DNA of 33,870 nucleotides, from assembly GCF_900110885.1 (NCBI RefSeq), contig NZ_FOFJ01000041.1, forward strand, positions 1 to 33,870, given 5' to 3'. Positions 1 to 7,868 of the stretch are shown piece after piece. The notes under the pieces are model-generated. The model saw only the letters and a program-made list of their open reading frames with translations, was not told where the DNA came from and made no database searches. Position 1 is the stretch's first letter. Each line of letters starts with the position of its first letter. The position numbers were made by a program, and so were the translations under genes. The stretch comes from Azotobacter beijerinckii. GTDB taxonomy: Bacteria > Pseudomonadota > Gammaproteobacteria > Pseudomonadales > Pseudomonadaceae.

Positions 1-65
1 TCACGCTGTTCTGGGCTGAGGCTGGAGAGCTGAGCGATCCATCGCGTGAACTGACTCGCTTTCAT
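1..65 (-). CDS. IS1595-like transposase, N-terminal fragment running off the window edge
   Basis: The minus strand opens at an ATG at 63-65 preceded by a very strong ribosome binding site (GGGAGGTGG, complement of 69-77). The visible residues begin MKASQFTRWIAQLSSLSPEQ. This start resembles the N-termini of IS1595-family transposases, which open with a short helical segment of the type xxQFxxWxxxLxxLxxxQR before a zinc ribbon. Only about 21 residues are in the window, so the catalytic domain cannot be seen and the family call rests on the first residues alone. The gene would continue to the left of base 1. Confidence 0.5.
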   Translation of the reverse strand, partial: MKASQFTRWIAQLSSLSPEQR

Positions 66-135
66 GATCCACCTCCCGCATGCGGAGACGTCATGATCAG
101 CTTAGCCTGCTGCAACAGCTAACTCAGACATAGCC
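1..135 (-). mobile_element. Probable end of an IS1595-family insertion sequence
   Basis: Upstream of the transposase start lies about 70 bases of non-coding sequence of the size expected between the transposase start and the end of an IS1595-type element. I place the element end near 118-135, where the minus strand reads GGCTATGTCTGAGTTAGC. The exact border and target duplication cannot be proved because the other end is outside the window. Confidence 0.35.
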
Positions 136-171
136 TTATTCTGTTAGTCCTTCAACGGGGCAAGTAGCGGG

Positions 172-187
172 GCCGCCTGAAGGCGGC
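172..187. other. Short GC-rich hairpin downstream of the metallophosphoesterase
   Basis: GCCGCC-tgaa-GGCGGC forms a perfect 6-bp stem with a 4-base loop, 28 bases past the stop of the minus-strand phosphoesterase. There is no T-run on either strand, so it is not a canonical intrinsic terminator. It may still mark the 3' end of the transcript. Confidence 0.35.
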
Positions 188-214
188 TGTGGAATGCTCG
201 GGCGAGGGCCGAGA

Positions 215-1036
215 TCAGCGGACGGGCCAGTGCAGAGCGAAATGCGCTCCGAGCACGAACCGGCCGCTCGGGGCGTGGTACTCCCAGCGCTCGACCCGCG
301 CCTGTTTGTCCTGCGCACTGCCCAGGTACAGCCGATTGAACGAGTTCGGCAGGCCGCCGCGCACCCGGCAGGAGAGCGCAGTGCCCGCCTGCACCGTCCA
401 GATCTCCCGTGCCAGCTCGGGATAGTGGTCGCTCAGCGGCAGGACGTAGGGCCGGTGGATGTGCCCGCCCATCACGATGTCCAGGCCCGCTTCGGCCCAG
501 CGCATCAGCGCCGCCTGAGCGCCGAGCTGTATTTTGCGCAAGTGCGAGGGCACCATCGGGCCGAAGGGCTGATGGGCCACCACGATGCGTAATTTGGCCG
601 GATCGCAGTGGCGCAGTCGCGCGCAGACCGCACGCACCTGGCCGGCTGTCACCCGGCCTTTCTTGCGGCGCATGGGGTGGGTGGTATTCAGGCCGATGAG
701 CAGTAGCTCGTCGTTCTCGAAGACCGGCTCCAGCTCCTGGCCGAAGTACCGGCGGTAGTTGCCGTAGGGACACAGGAAGCGCAACAGCGGGTTGCGCGGC
801 GGCGGCAGGTCGTGGTTGCCGGGAATCACCAGGGTTTCCGGGATGCCGTAACTCTTCAGGCGCCGAACGAAGGCCTGCGCGGCGGCGAACTGGTGGTGCC
901 GTGCGCGCTGAGTGATGTCCCCCGACAGCACCAGCAGGTCGGCGCCCCGTTCGCGCACGTGCGCTTCCATGGCCTCCACGATCGCTGGCCGTTCGGTGCC
1001 GAAATGGGTATCGGAAATGTGCAAAATGCTCGTCAT
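215..1036 (-). CDS. Calcineurin-like metallophosphoesterase
   Basis: A 273-residue protein with the full set of calcineurin-like phosphoesterase motifs: DTH at residues 9-11 (HISDTHFG), GD at 39-40 (LSGDIT), GNHD at 73-76, a later H in VVAHQPFG and GGHIH near residue 190. These residues bind a di-metal centre that hydrolyses phosphomonoesters or phosphodiesters. The substrate cannot be deduced; homologues include cyclic nucleotide and lipid phosphodiesterases. No signal peptide or membrane segment is seen, so it is probably cytoplasmic. The ATG at 1034-1036 is chosen because the DxH motif always lies within the first 15 residues; the frame stays open upstream, but that extension looks non-coding. 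It is transcribed away from the LpxO-like gene and stands alone. Confidence 0.85.
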   Translation of the reverse strand: MTSILHISDTHFGTERPAIVEAMEAHVRERGADLLVLSGDITQRARHHQFAAAQAFVRRLKSYGIPETLVIPGNHDLPPPRNPLLRFLCPYGNYRRYFGQELEPVFENDELLLIGLNTTHPMRRKKGRVTAGQVRAVCARLRHCDPAKLRIVVAHQPFGPMVPSHLRKIQLGAQAALMRWAEAGLDIVMGGHIHRPYVLPLSDHYPELAREIWTVQAGTALSCRVRGGLPNSFNRLYLGSAQDKQARVERWEYHAPSGRFVLGAHFALHWPVR

Positions 1037-1225
1037 TGTGCCGAAAGTGCCTGCGTACGGATGAGATCGAGCTGGGCCCCATATGCTTGTTCGATATGTT
1101 CGGCAATACCCGGCGAGCCAAAGCCTAACAAGGATTTTCACAAAAAAACTACAATATTCACAAATAAATCACATCATGAGAGGATGCCCACCTGTGATGG
1201 GGGGCCGGGCGTTGCCAGAGGAGTA

Positions 1226-1273
1226 ATGCCGTTGCCCAAATGTCTCTGGCAGGAATGGAGGATTCTGGAGTGA
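1226..1273 (+). CDS. Possible 15-residue leader ORF ahead of the hydroxylase gene
   Basis: An ATG at 1226 follows GAGGAG at 1218-1223 and opens a 15-codon frame (MPLPKCLWQEWRILE). Its TGA at 1271-1273 overlaps a GTG at 1270 that is a candidate start for the next gene (GTGA). A short frame with a good ribosome binding site ending exactly on the next start suggests translational coupling. It may equally be chance, as no attenuator hairpin is evident. Confidence 0.3.
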   Translation: MPLPKCLWQEWRILE

Positions 1274-2037
1274 ACGATGTGGCTTTAGCGGGGGTAAAGA
1301 CGAACAAGGTCAAGCGCAGCCTCTTGTACAGAGCCGGCAAGAAACTGCGGCCGTGGTTCAATCGCTTCCTGGCCAGGAACTCCCTGGTGGGGGACCCGGA
1401 GGCCTTCGACAAGCAGCAGTTCCCGTGGACGGCGGAGCTGGAGGCCCATTGGCCGGCGATTCGCGCCGAGTTCGACCAGTTGATGCTGCGGAACACGCCG
1501 ATCCCCGCCCTGCGCGACATTTCCCCGGATCACCGGCGCATCGCCAAGGACCACAATTGGCACTCGTTCTTCCTCTGGGGCTACGGCTACCGGATCGAGG
1601 AGGGCTGTCGTCTGTGCCCGCAAACGGCTCAGGCGCTGTCGGTGGTGCCCGGCCTCAACAGCGCCTTCTTTTCGATACTGGGTCCGGGCGCCCACATTCC
1701 GCGGCATACCGGGGTGACCAAGCGAATCATTACCTGCCATCTGGCGCTGGTCGTGCCGGAAGCCAAGGAGGACTGTCGGATTCAGGTCGGTGACGAGACT
1801 CTCTACTGGGAAGCAGGCCAGTGCACGGTCTTCGACGACACCTATCCGCATGAGGTCTGGAACGACACGAACCAGACCCGTGCGGTGTTGCTGATCCAGT
1901 TCAAGCGCCCCCTGCGCCTGCCGGGTCGTCTGCTGGGCGATCTGTTTCTTGGCGCGGTGCGCCGCAGCCCGTTCGTACAGGAGGCGCGCAACAATCTGGC
2001 CGCCTGGAGCCGGGCGCACAAGCTGCTGGACGGTTGA
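1240..2037 (+). CDS. Aspartyl/asparaginyl beta-hydroxylase family dioxygenase, LpxO-like
   Basis: A 265-residue Fe(II)/2-oxoglutarate-dependent dioxygenase of the Asp_Arg_Hydrox family. The core reads LGPGAHIPRHTGVTKRII, then HLALVVP, then FDDTYPHEVWNDT and TRAVLLIQF. His156 and His204 are the likely iron ligands and Arg214 (counted from the ATG at 1240) the likely 2-oxoglutarate ligand. Relatives include LpxO, which 2-hydroxylates lipid A secondary acyl chains; a lipid or peptide substrate is equally possible. The start is uncertain: ATG 1240, ATG 1255 and GTG 1270 are in frame. GTG 1270 has the best ribosome binding site (GGAGGAT at 1257-1263) and would give 255 residues. No membrane anchor is obvious, though the N-terminus is basic. 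It is monocistronic; an IS4 relic follows. Confidence 0.8.
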   Translation: MSLAGMEDSGVNDVALAGVKTNKVKRSLLYRAGKKLRPWFNRFLARNSLVGDPEAFDKQQFPWTAELEAHWPAIRAEFDQLMLRNTPIPALRDISPDHRRIAKDHNWHSFFLWGYGYRIEEGCRLCPQTAQALSVVPGLNSAFFSILGPGAHIPRHTGVTKRIITCHLALVVPEAKEDCRIQVGDETLYWEAGQCTVFDDTYPHEVWNDTNQTRAVLLIQFKRPLRLPGRLLGDLFLGAVRRSPFVQEARNNLAAWSRAHKLLDG

Positions 2038-2082
2038 CCGACGCCTCCCCGGGGGCTGCTAAACCCAGCCCTTTCAAGGTCT

Positions 2083-2406
2083 TTGGTCGAACAGATCCAT
2101 CGCGAACAGCTTCCCGAGGACTGGGAGGCGTCTCCCTACCAGTTGGCGGTCCAGGTCAGAAGCCGTTACGAGGGGATGCTCGTCGCACTGCCGGTGGAGC
2201 ACTGGCCCACGTGGGCCGACGGTTCGGCCAGCACACTGGCGCAGCGCCTGCTGGAGTTGGCACGGCACATCAAGCCCGGCCAGGTGGCCACCAGCAAGCG
2301 TGGCCCCAAGGTGAAGAAGACCCGGGAGTGGGTCGATGGCGCCACGGCCTGCGCTCATCTCTCTACGGCCCGTACACTCGAGGCCTCGAAAAGCAAAAGA
2401 CCTTGA
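2083..2406 (+). pseudogene. C-terminal remnant of an IS4-family transposase
   Basis: About 107 residues matching the tail of IS4-type transposases from pseudomonads: a helical region (QVRSRYEGMLVALP), an LAQRLLELARHIKPG segment, then KRGPKVKKTREWVDG and AHLSTARTLEASK before the stop. The DDE catalytic core (roughly the first 300 residues) is absent, and no proper start or ribosome binding site precedes it. The frame simply opens after the stop of the hydroxylase. It is therefore a relic. It ends 12 bases from the stop of the convergent GMC dehydrogenase gene, where a third dehydrogenase subunit might have been expected. Confidence 0.6.
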
Positions 2407-2418
2407 AAGGGCAGGGCC

Positions 2419-3996
2419 TCAGACCTGTTTCAGGCGGTCGGCCAGGCGCAGGGCGAGGGCGGCGATGGTCAGGGTGGTGTTCACCGAGCCCACCGTGGGC
2501 ATCACCGCGCCGCCGGCGATGTAGAGGTTGGCGTGATCGTGGGTGCGGCAGTCCTTGTCCACCACCGAGGTTTTCGGGTCGTTGCCCATCAGGGCGGTGC
2601 CGCCGATGTGGTTGTTGTTGGCGAAGGTGTCCTCGAAGACCACCTCGGTGCCGCCCAGCAGTTTCGCCGCGTGGGCATAGACCTCGCGGGTGTGCACGGC
2701 GCTCTTGCGCACGTAGTCGTCCATCGCGTAGGTGAACTCCGGCTTGGGAATGCCGGCCACCCGCTCGGTGGCGCTGGGTACGATGCGGTTCTTCGGGTTG
2801 GGGAGGATCTCGTGGAAGCTGTCGAAGCGCACGAAGCGCGCGGCACGGTCGCGGATCTGCTGCTCCAGTTCAGGGCCGGCGAGCAGCGGGCCCTTCTGGA
2901 TCAGCTCGGCGGCGACCTGGTCGACGCGCGACATGTTCGACAGATGGATCTTCTTCGAGGCGTATTCGCGGCGGAAGGCGCCGTCGCGGAAGTCGATCAG
3001 CGAGGTCATCTCCTGCGGGCCGCGGCCGGGCCAGAGTTCCTCGTTGGCGTAGAAGCGCACGCCGGTGCCGGGGTGGTCCATGAGGTGGCGGCCGACCAGG
3101 TCCGAGCTGTTGCCGACGTCGGACATCAGCATCAGCTTGGGCGTCTCGACGCCGTTGGCGGCGAGCACGAAGGTCCTGCCCTCGACGCGGTGCTCGTTGC
3201 CCTGCGGGTCCTTGTAGTGGGCGGCGGCGATGCGCCCGTCCCGGCCCTTCTCGAGCTTGAACACCACGGCGTTCTCGATCAGCCGGGCACCGGCCTTCTC
3301 GGCCTTGTCGACGTGGACGATGCCGTTGTACATGGCGCCGATCGGGCAGATCGGCATGCAGTTGTTGTTGCCGCAGCAGGGCGGGCGCTGGTCGTAGACC
3401 GTGCTGTTGCGCGCCACCGGCTCGGTGACCACGCGGTAGCCGTTGGCGTTGAGCACGGTCTTGACCCGCTCTTCGTTCCACGACAGCGGCAGCGGCGCCA
3501 TCGGGTAGGGCGCCGAGCGCGGCGAGCCGAGGTCCTCGTCGGTCGGCCCCCAGACGCCCAGTTCGACCTCGGCGCGGCCGTACCAGGGCTCCAGGTCGGC
3601 GTACTCGATCGGCCAGTCGAGGCCGACGCCGTAGAGGCTCTTGAGCTTGAAGTCGTTGGGCAAAAAGCGCCAGGTCGAGGCCGCCCAGTGCCAGGTGGTG
3701 CCGCCGACGGCGCGGATGTACTGCACGTCGTAGGGGTGTTCGCCCTTCTGGATCAGGTAGTGGTTGCTCGGGTTGAGTTCCGGGTGCGGGGCGTGGGCGG
3801 GCGAGGGGTAGGGCGCCTGATTGTCGGACTTGTCCACCTGCTGGCGGAAGCGTTCGGCGATCTCGTGGCGTGCCAGACGCGGGCCTGCCTCGAGGATCAG
3901 CACGTCCTTGCCGGCCAGGGCCAACTGGTGGGCGATCAGGGCGCCGGCGATGCCGGAGCCGACGATGACGAAATCGGCCTGTTGAACAGTGGCCAT
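2419..3996 (-). CDS. GMC-family FAD-dependent dehydrogenase, large subunit (sugar or gluconate dehydrogenase type)
   Basis: A 525-residue flavoprotein. Residues 9-24 (FVIVGSGIAGALIAHQ) are the FAD-binding GxGxxG fold; the C-terminus has NNNHIGGTALMG with the likely catalytic His, and VGSVNTTLTIAALA with the paired Asn. Residues 207-217 (CCGNNNCMPIC) match the cysteine cluster that holds a 3Fe-4S centre in bacterial FAD glucose and fructose dehydrogenases. It has no signal peptide and would be co-exported with the Tat-signal small subunit encoded 2 bases upstream. The start at 3994-3996 follows GGGAGG at good spacing. The likely substrate is a sugar or aldonate, and the genes upstream favour glucose. 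The cytochrome c subunit usually encoded next is missing; an IS4 relic lies there instead. Confidence 0.8.
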   Translation of the reverse strand: MATVQQADFVIVGSGIAGALIAHQLALAGKDVLILEAGPRLARHEIAERFRQQVDKSDNQAPYPSPAHAPHPELNPSNHYLIQKGEHPYDVQYIRAVGGTTWHWAASTWRFLPNDFKLKSLYGVGLDWPIEYADLEPWYGRAEVELGVWGPTDEDLGSPRSAPYPMAPLPLSWNEERVKTVLNANGYRVVTEPVARNSTVYDQRPPCCGNNNCMPICPIGAMYNGIVHVDKAEKAGARLIENAVVFKLEKGRDGRIAAAHYKDPQGNEHRVEGRTFVLAANGVETPKLMLMSDVGNSSDLVGRHLMDHPGTGVRFYANEELWPGRGPQEMTSLIDFRDGAFRREYASKKIHLSNMSRVDQVAAELIQKGPLLAGPELEQQIRDRAARFVRFDSFHEILPNPKNRIVPSATERVAGIPKPEFTYAMDDYVRKSAVHTREVYAHAAKLLGGTEVVFEDTFANNNHIGGTALMGNDPKTSVVDKDCRTHDHANLYIAGGAVMPTVGSVNTTLTIAALALRLADRLKQV

Positions 3997-3998
3997 GC

Positions 3999-4526
3999 TC
4001 AAGCCCTCCCGACGACAGGTTTCTCGGCCCAGGAACCCGGGCTGCCGAAGCAGAAGGCACGGGGCTTCAGGGCACCGTCCACCGCCTTGAACATCAGGGC
4101 GTCCTGGTAGGTGACGACCGTCGCGGTGTGGTCGCTGCCGACCAGGCCGAGATACCAGGCCGCGAGGATCTGCCGGGCCACTTCCTGCGGGTGTCCGCTC
4201 AGGCCCTGCGGGGTCTTGCCGAGCTTGCCCTGCAGTTCGCCGAGGTCCTTGGCGAAGGCGGCATCGCGCTTGGTCAGGGCTTCGTAGAGGCTCTGGCCGA
4301 GTTTTCCGTCGAGGTCGTTGCGCCCGGTGAGGCGCTGGGACAGGGTCATGAAGGTCGCCAGTTCGGTCTCGGCCTTGGGGGCAGCCGCCCAGGCGGAGCC
4401 GACCGGGTTCAGCAGCAGGACGCCGGCGGCGGCGCCGACACAGGCGGCGCCGAGCAGACGGCGACGGGAAAGGGTGAACGCAGGCACGGGCGATGGGCCG
4501 GGGATTACGGAGGCATGGTTGGACAT
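3999..4526 (-). CDS. Tat-exported small (gamma) subunit of an FAD-dependent sugar dehydrogenase
   Basis: A 175-residue protein with a twin-arginine signal: SRRRLLGAA at about residues 20-28, then a hydrophobic stretch and an AWA|AAP-type cleavage site near residue 48. The mature part resembles the gluconate 2-dehydrogenase subunit 3 / sorbitol dehydrogenase small-subunit family. In that family the small subunit carries the folded FAD subunit through the Tat pore and helps its maturation. It starts at 4524-4526 after GAGAGG, 76 bases downstream of the glucoamylase stop, and ends 2 bases before the FAD subunit start. The pair is certainly one operon, and the glucoamylase probably belongs to it. 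Confidence 0.8.
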   Translation of the reverse strand: MSNHASVIPGPSPVPAFTLSRRRLLGAACVGAAAGVLLLNPVGSAWAAAPKAETELATFMTLSQRLTGRNDLDGKLGQSLYEALTKRDAAFAKDLGELQGKLGKTPQGLSGHPQEVARQILAAWYLGLVGSDHTATVVTYQDALMFKAVDGALKPRAFCFGSPGSWAEKPVVGRA

Positions 4527-4602
4527 GGAAACCTCTCTTGTTGTGGGTGGATGGCGCCAGGCGCTGGTGCATGCGCGGCCTGGCGCCCGTTGCTCGCTCA
4601 GG

Positions 4603-7071
4603 TCACTGCGAGAGCTTTTCCGAGACGACGGGGTAGTGGTCCCAGACCGCCTGGTCGGTCAGCGAGCGGACCAGCTTGATGTATTCGGCGTGGCTCCAGG
4701 CCAGAGGGGTGGCGGTGTCCGTGCCTTCACCCTTCACGTAGCCATGCCGGCGGTTGTTGCCCACGCCGTCCCAGACCTGTTCCGGCAGCATCAGGCCGTC
4801 GTTGGCGAACAGCTCCAGGGCCTTGACGTAGGTGTTCTTCAGTTGTGCGAGCTGCTCGGCGCTCAACGCCTTGACCCCCGCCGGCAGCTGGGCCTTGCTG
4901 CGGGCCAGCTCGTAATGGCCGCGCTCGCCGGTGAAGATCGGCCAGACGCGACCGCGCAGCCCGGAGTTCGGCGCCGGCGCCTCGGTGGCCGGGAAGTTGA
5001 TGGCGGAGACTTCGCTCTCGCCGTAGCCGTCGTTGCCGTAGCGGCGCCAGCCGGGGAATTCGCCGGCGACGCCGGGAAAGGTGAAGGTGTATTTGACCTT
5101 CAGGTTCTCGGGCAGCTCCTGGCTGTCGAGCTCGTCGAGACTGCCGACGATATGGGGGTCGCTGGCGGGACGGACGCCGTAACGCACCAGCTCGAGGAAG
5201 CCGGCGTCGAGGATCTGGTTCTCCGGCAGTCCGGAGCGGCTGTTGTTGTCGAGCAGGGGCGCGCCGTCGTCGGGATTGTCGTTCTGGGTGATGCGCAGGT
5301 AATAGCGCCCGTCGCCCAAGACGCCGTTCTGGGTGACCATGCTCGTCTCCAGCTTGGCGGAGTAGCCTTTCGCGGCGCCCAGGAAGGTCTTCGCCGCCTC
5401 GCCGTCGCCGGCATGGCCGGCGAGTTCGGAGGCCGCCACCAGGCCGGCGATGACCGCCGCGGTGGTCGAGGGCGAGTAGCCCCATTGCTCCTCCCAGCGC
5501 TCCTGCTGGGTCTGCGGCGGGACGACCTTCCAGTCGTTCCAGCCGACCTTGACCTGACCGCCCTTGGCCAGGAATTCCGCCGCCGGCTTGAGCATGCTCT
5601 GGTACCAGCGATTGATCTGGGCGTCGTCCAGTACCCCGGCCTTCCACAATTTATAGCCCAGCATGATGGGCATGGCGGTCTGGTCGAGCTGGACCCCGAC
5701 CCATTCGATCTCGCCGTCGACATGGGTTTTCTGCAGGAACCAGCCGGTCGTGCCGGGGCTGTCGTCCTTGGCCTTGCCGTCCTGCTTCTGTTCGTGGATG
5801 TAGGCCGAGGTATCGCCCTGCATGCGTGAGGTGGCCTCGGTGACCTGGACCTTCTTCAGGTATTCGAAGGCGACCTTCGGCGTTTGCCGGTCGCCGAGCG
5901 CCAGCAGCGCCATTGCGCACTGGTAGAAGTCGCGCGGCCAGACTGCCTTGTAGCCGGTGGTGCCCTTCGCGGCTGATACCGTCTCGCCCCAGGGGTTGGA
6001 CAGGGAGGCGATCAGCGCCCCGGCGTGGCTCTTGTCTTCCTGCGCCTTGAGCACCAGGGCGCTGACGTTGAGCAGCTTGCCGTTGTCGGTGCTTTGCGCA
6101 TACATCGCCGGCAGGCCGGAGAGGGAGGCTAGGTAGTCCTGCCAGCCGATCGCCTCGCCTTCGCCGTTGTAGTGGGCCAGCACCTTGGCGTAACCGCGGG
6201 CCAGCGTCGCGTCCGCCGCCCGGTCGGCCTGCTGGCGGTCGTGGCCGAAGCCGACGACCAGATCGAGGGTGGTCTCGGTGCCTGTCTGGGGCAGGCGTGC
6301 CAGCATGGCGACGTTACCGGGCTGCGATCCTGTGCTGTCGTACAGGTTGTCGAGCGTGCCGTCCTTGAGGTCGGTCAGGCCGTCGGAAACCCCGGCGAAG
6401 CCGACGGTGAGCTGCTCCAGGGGCCGGCTGGCCTTGACCACCAGGGTCGTCTCGCCTTGTTGGGCGTATAAGGCCTGTCCGTCGACGAAGGCGCTGTCGC
6501 CGCTGCCGTCGTTGCCGACGGCCGGATCGACGTGCACATAGGCCTGGATGCGCGGGTCCTTGCTGCGGAAGATCACCCGGACCATCAGGGCGTTCGCGTC
6601 GGGATCGGTGAAGACGTGTTTCTCGATCTCGTACAGCCCCTGCTTGTCGCGGTTGACGATCTTGTAGGCGAGCGAGTTGGGGCGGCCCTCGCCGTCGACC
6701 GACAGGTAATGCACTTCGCTGTCGGTGTCCTGGGCTTCCAGATCCACGAAATCCGGGCCCTGGACGACCAGTTGCAGCTCCCTGAGCTGGGCTTCGTGAA
6801 TCAGTCCGAACATGGTTTCGGTGATGATGCCCTTGGCCAGGGAAAACCAGACTTTCGAGACTTCGCCAGTGGTCGCTTCCGGCGAGTATTGACCGTCCTT
6901 GTACTGTTCGTAGGAAGTACCGATGCCGGTCTTGCCCGAATAGGACCAGAACGGCGCGGCGCCCGGGGCGCCCGGAGCCACTTTCGGCGAGTCGGCGCCC
7001 GCGCTCTGGCAGACGACCAGAGTGCCGATCATGGCGCTCAGCAGTGTCTTGCGGAACCTTACTGGCTGCAT
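4603..7071 (-). CDS. Exported GH15 glucoamylase / glucodextranase
   Basis: An 822-residue glucan 1,4-alpha-glucosidase. A Sec signal peptide (basic MQPVRFRK, hydrophobic core, cleavage near SAGA|DS at 26) is followed by an N-terminal beta-rich GH15 domain (about 35-300) and the (alpha/alpha)6 barrel (about 315-815). The likely catalytic acid lies in RWEEQWGYSPST (Glu527 or Glu528) and the base in MLPEQVWDG (Glu764). Other GH15 landmarks are YKAVWPRDFYQ and ATPLAWSHAEY. It would release beta-D-glucose from the non-reducing ends of alpha-glucans in the periplasm or outside the cell. The start at 7069-7071 is set by the signal peptide and a GAGGG site 5 bases upstream. The dehydrogenase pair follows after 76 bases and could oxidise the released glucose. 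The substrate (starch, dextran or maltodextrin) is not resolved. Confidence 0.88.
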   Translation of the reverse strand: MQPVRFRKTLLSAMIGTLVVCQSAGADSPKVAPGAPGAAPFWSYSGKTGIGTSYEQYKDGQYSPEATTGEVSKVWFSLAKGIITETMFGLIHEAQLRELQLVVQGPDFVDLEAQDTDSEVHYLSVDGEGRPNSLAYKIVNRDKQGLYEIEKHVFTDPDANALMVRVIFRSKDPRIQAYVHVDPAVGNDGSGDSAFVDGQALYAQQGETTLVVKASRPLEQLTVGFAGVSDGLTDLKDGTLDNLYDSTGSQPGNVAMLARLPQTGTETTLDLVVGFGHDRQQADRAADATLARGYAKVLAHYNGEGEAIGWQDYLASLSGLPAMYAQSTDNGKLLNVSALVLKAQEDKSHAGALIASLSNPWGETVSAAKGTTGYKAVWPRDFYQCAMALLALGDRQTPKVAFEYLKKVQVTEATSRMQGDTSAYIHEQKQDGKAKDDSPGTTGWFLQKTHVDGEIEWVGVQLDQTAMPIMLGYKLWKAGVLDDAQINRWYQSMLKPAAEFLAKGGQVKVGWNDWKVVPPQTQQERWEEQWGYSPSTTAAVIAGLVAASELAGHAGDGEAAKTFLGAAKGYSAKLETSMVTQNGVLGDGRYYLRITQNDNPDDGAPLLDNNSRSGLPENQILDAGFLELVRYGVRPASDPHIVGSLDELDSQELPENLKVKYTFTFPGVAGEFPGWRRYGNDGYGESEVSAINFPATEAPAPNSGLRGRVWPIFTGERGHYELARSKAQLPAGVKALSAEQLAQLKNTYVKALELFANDGLMLPEQVWDGVGNNRRHGYVKGEGTDTATPLAWSHAEYIKLVRSLTDQAVWDHYPVVSEKLSQ

Positions 7072-7394
7072 ATAACCCTCTTCTTTTTCTTGTGTAATGG
7101 CTTGGTGAGGCGAAGCGCGGCCTTGCAAGGGGCATGGGCGGAACGGGCTGCCCCGCACGCCGCACTCTAGTTCGAGGCTTTTGCCCGGCTTTCCGGGCAC
7201 GGTGAATGGCGGTTGGTGGATCGGCACTGCACGCCTCTGGACTTGCCGGAGCGGCGCGAAATGGCGGCTGTATGCTGGGCAATGGCGTCGACGCTGCGCG
7301 CAGAGCGTGCTCGGCGGGCGCTGGGTCGGCCGCAGATGGCGATGCCCGGAGGCGCGAGCGTATTGAGGGGGAGAGCCATGGGACACCTCGGCAT

Positions 7395-7523
7395 ATGGAC
7401 AGCGCTATCCTGATGAGTCGGAAACCCACCGCAAAGCGAAGCCTGTCGCCGCTATTTTGTTGTTTTTGTTTGTTGTCTCTGGGGCTGCAAGTACACGCCA
7501 GGCGAACCGGGAAGAGTCGCTAG
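7395..7523 (+). pseudogene. Orphan signal-peptide ORF, possibly the 5' stub of a lost exported protein
   Basis: From ATG 7395 (or ATG 7413) a short frame reads through MSRKPTAKRSLSPLF and CCFCLLSLGLQVHA before a stop at 7521-7523. This is a textbook export signal: a basic start, a hydrophobic core and an AxA-like VHA end, with almost nothing after it. It lies between the two LacI-type palindromes, the first of which overlaps the start. I suspect the surviving 5' end of a gene such as an outer-membrane sugar receptor, but no mature domain remains to test this. Confidence 0.3.
7397..7410. promoter_or_regulatory. LacI-family operator-like palindrome, copy 1
   Basis: GGACAGCGCTATCC is a 14-bp palindrome with one mismatched pair around the AGCGCT core common in LacI-family sugar operators. 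It differs from copy 2 at one base and lies 155 bases from it, centre to centre. It is about 330 bases upstream of the glucoamylase start. Confidence 0.45.
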
Positions 7524-7551
7524 AGGTCGGCACGGACGGCTTGGATCACAG

Positions 7552-7565
7552 GGATAGCGCTATCC
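7552..7565. promoter_or_regulatory. LacI-family operator-like palindrome, copy 2 (perfect)
   Basis: GGATAGCGCTATCC is a perfect 14-bp palindrome with an AGCGCT core. Two near-identical sites in one intergenic region suggest binding, perhaps with looping, by a sugar-responsive LacI-type repressor controlling the glucoamylase-dehydrogenase genes. No repressor gene is in the window. Confidence 0.5.
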
Positions 7566-7868
7566 TATACAGTGGATTTTTGCTTGGCAAGGTTGAATTC
7601 ATTCCTGCCTGTCAACCAGGAAATCGAGTCGTGGATATAAAATGGTTCGTTATTCGACCATTGCTTGAGGTGCGATCCGGCATCCAGGGGTCGACGGGGC
7701 GGTAGGCGAATGGCTGCGGTGTTGCGATTGCATCCCGCAGCGATGCGCTCGGTCCTGGAGACAACTACCCGCAATCGCAGCTTGCCCGGATTCGGGTAGT
7801 TATCGTACGACATGGTCGAAAGAGTGTGTTCCACAGCTTTCGGGAATACTTCGGAAGCTTCTCTCCGC
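7566..7868. other. Intergenic region between palindrome 2 and the gluconolactonase, no gene recognised
   Basis: No credible gene is seen in these 300 bases. An inverted repeat sits at 7763-7801: AACTACCCG pairs with CGGGTAGTT and the stem continues past a one-base bulge. It lies 68 bases beyond the stop of the minus-strand gluconolactonase and may mark its transcript end, but it has no T-run. Confidence 0.4.

Noticed and set aside
144..1121. A 325-codon minus-strand frame overlapping the first phosphoesterase
   Set aside because: It is a shifted frame of the same strand with Arg/Ala-rich composition and no motifs; the phosphoesterase frame has all metal motifs.
2533..4110. A 525-codon plus-strand open frame
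   Set aside because: It is antisense to the GMC dehydrogenase, whose FAD and His/Asn motifs prove the minus strand is coding.
2419..4572. A 717-residue reading of the GMC gene with a long N-terminal extension
   Set aside because: The extension overlaps the small-subunit gene in another frame; the ATG at 3996 has a ribosome binding site and places the FAD motif at the N-terminus.
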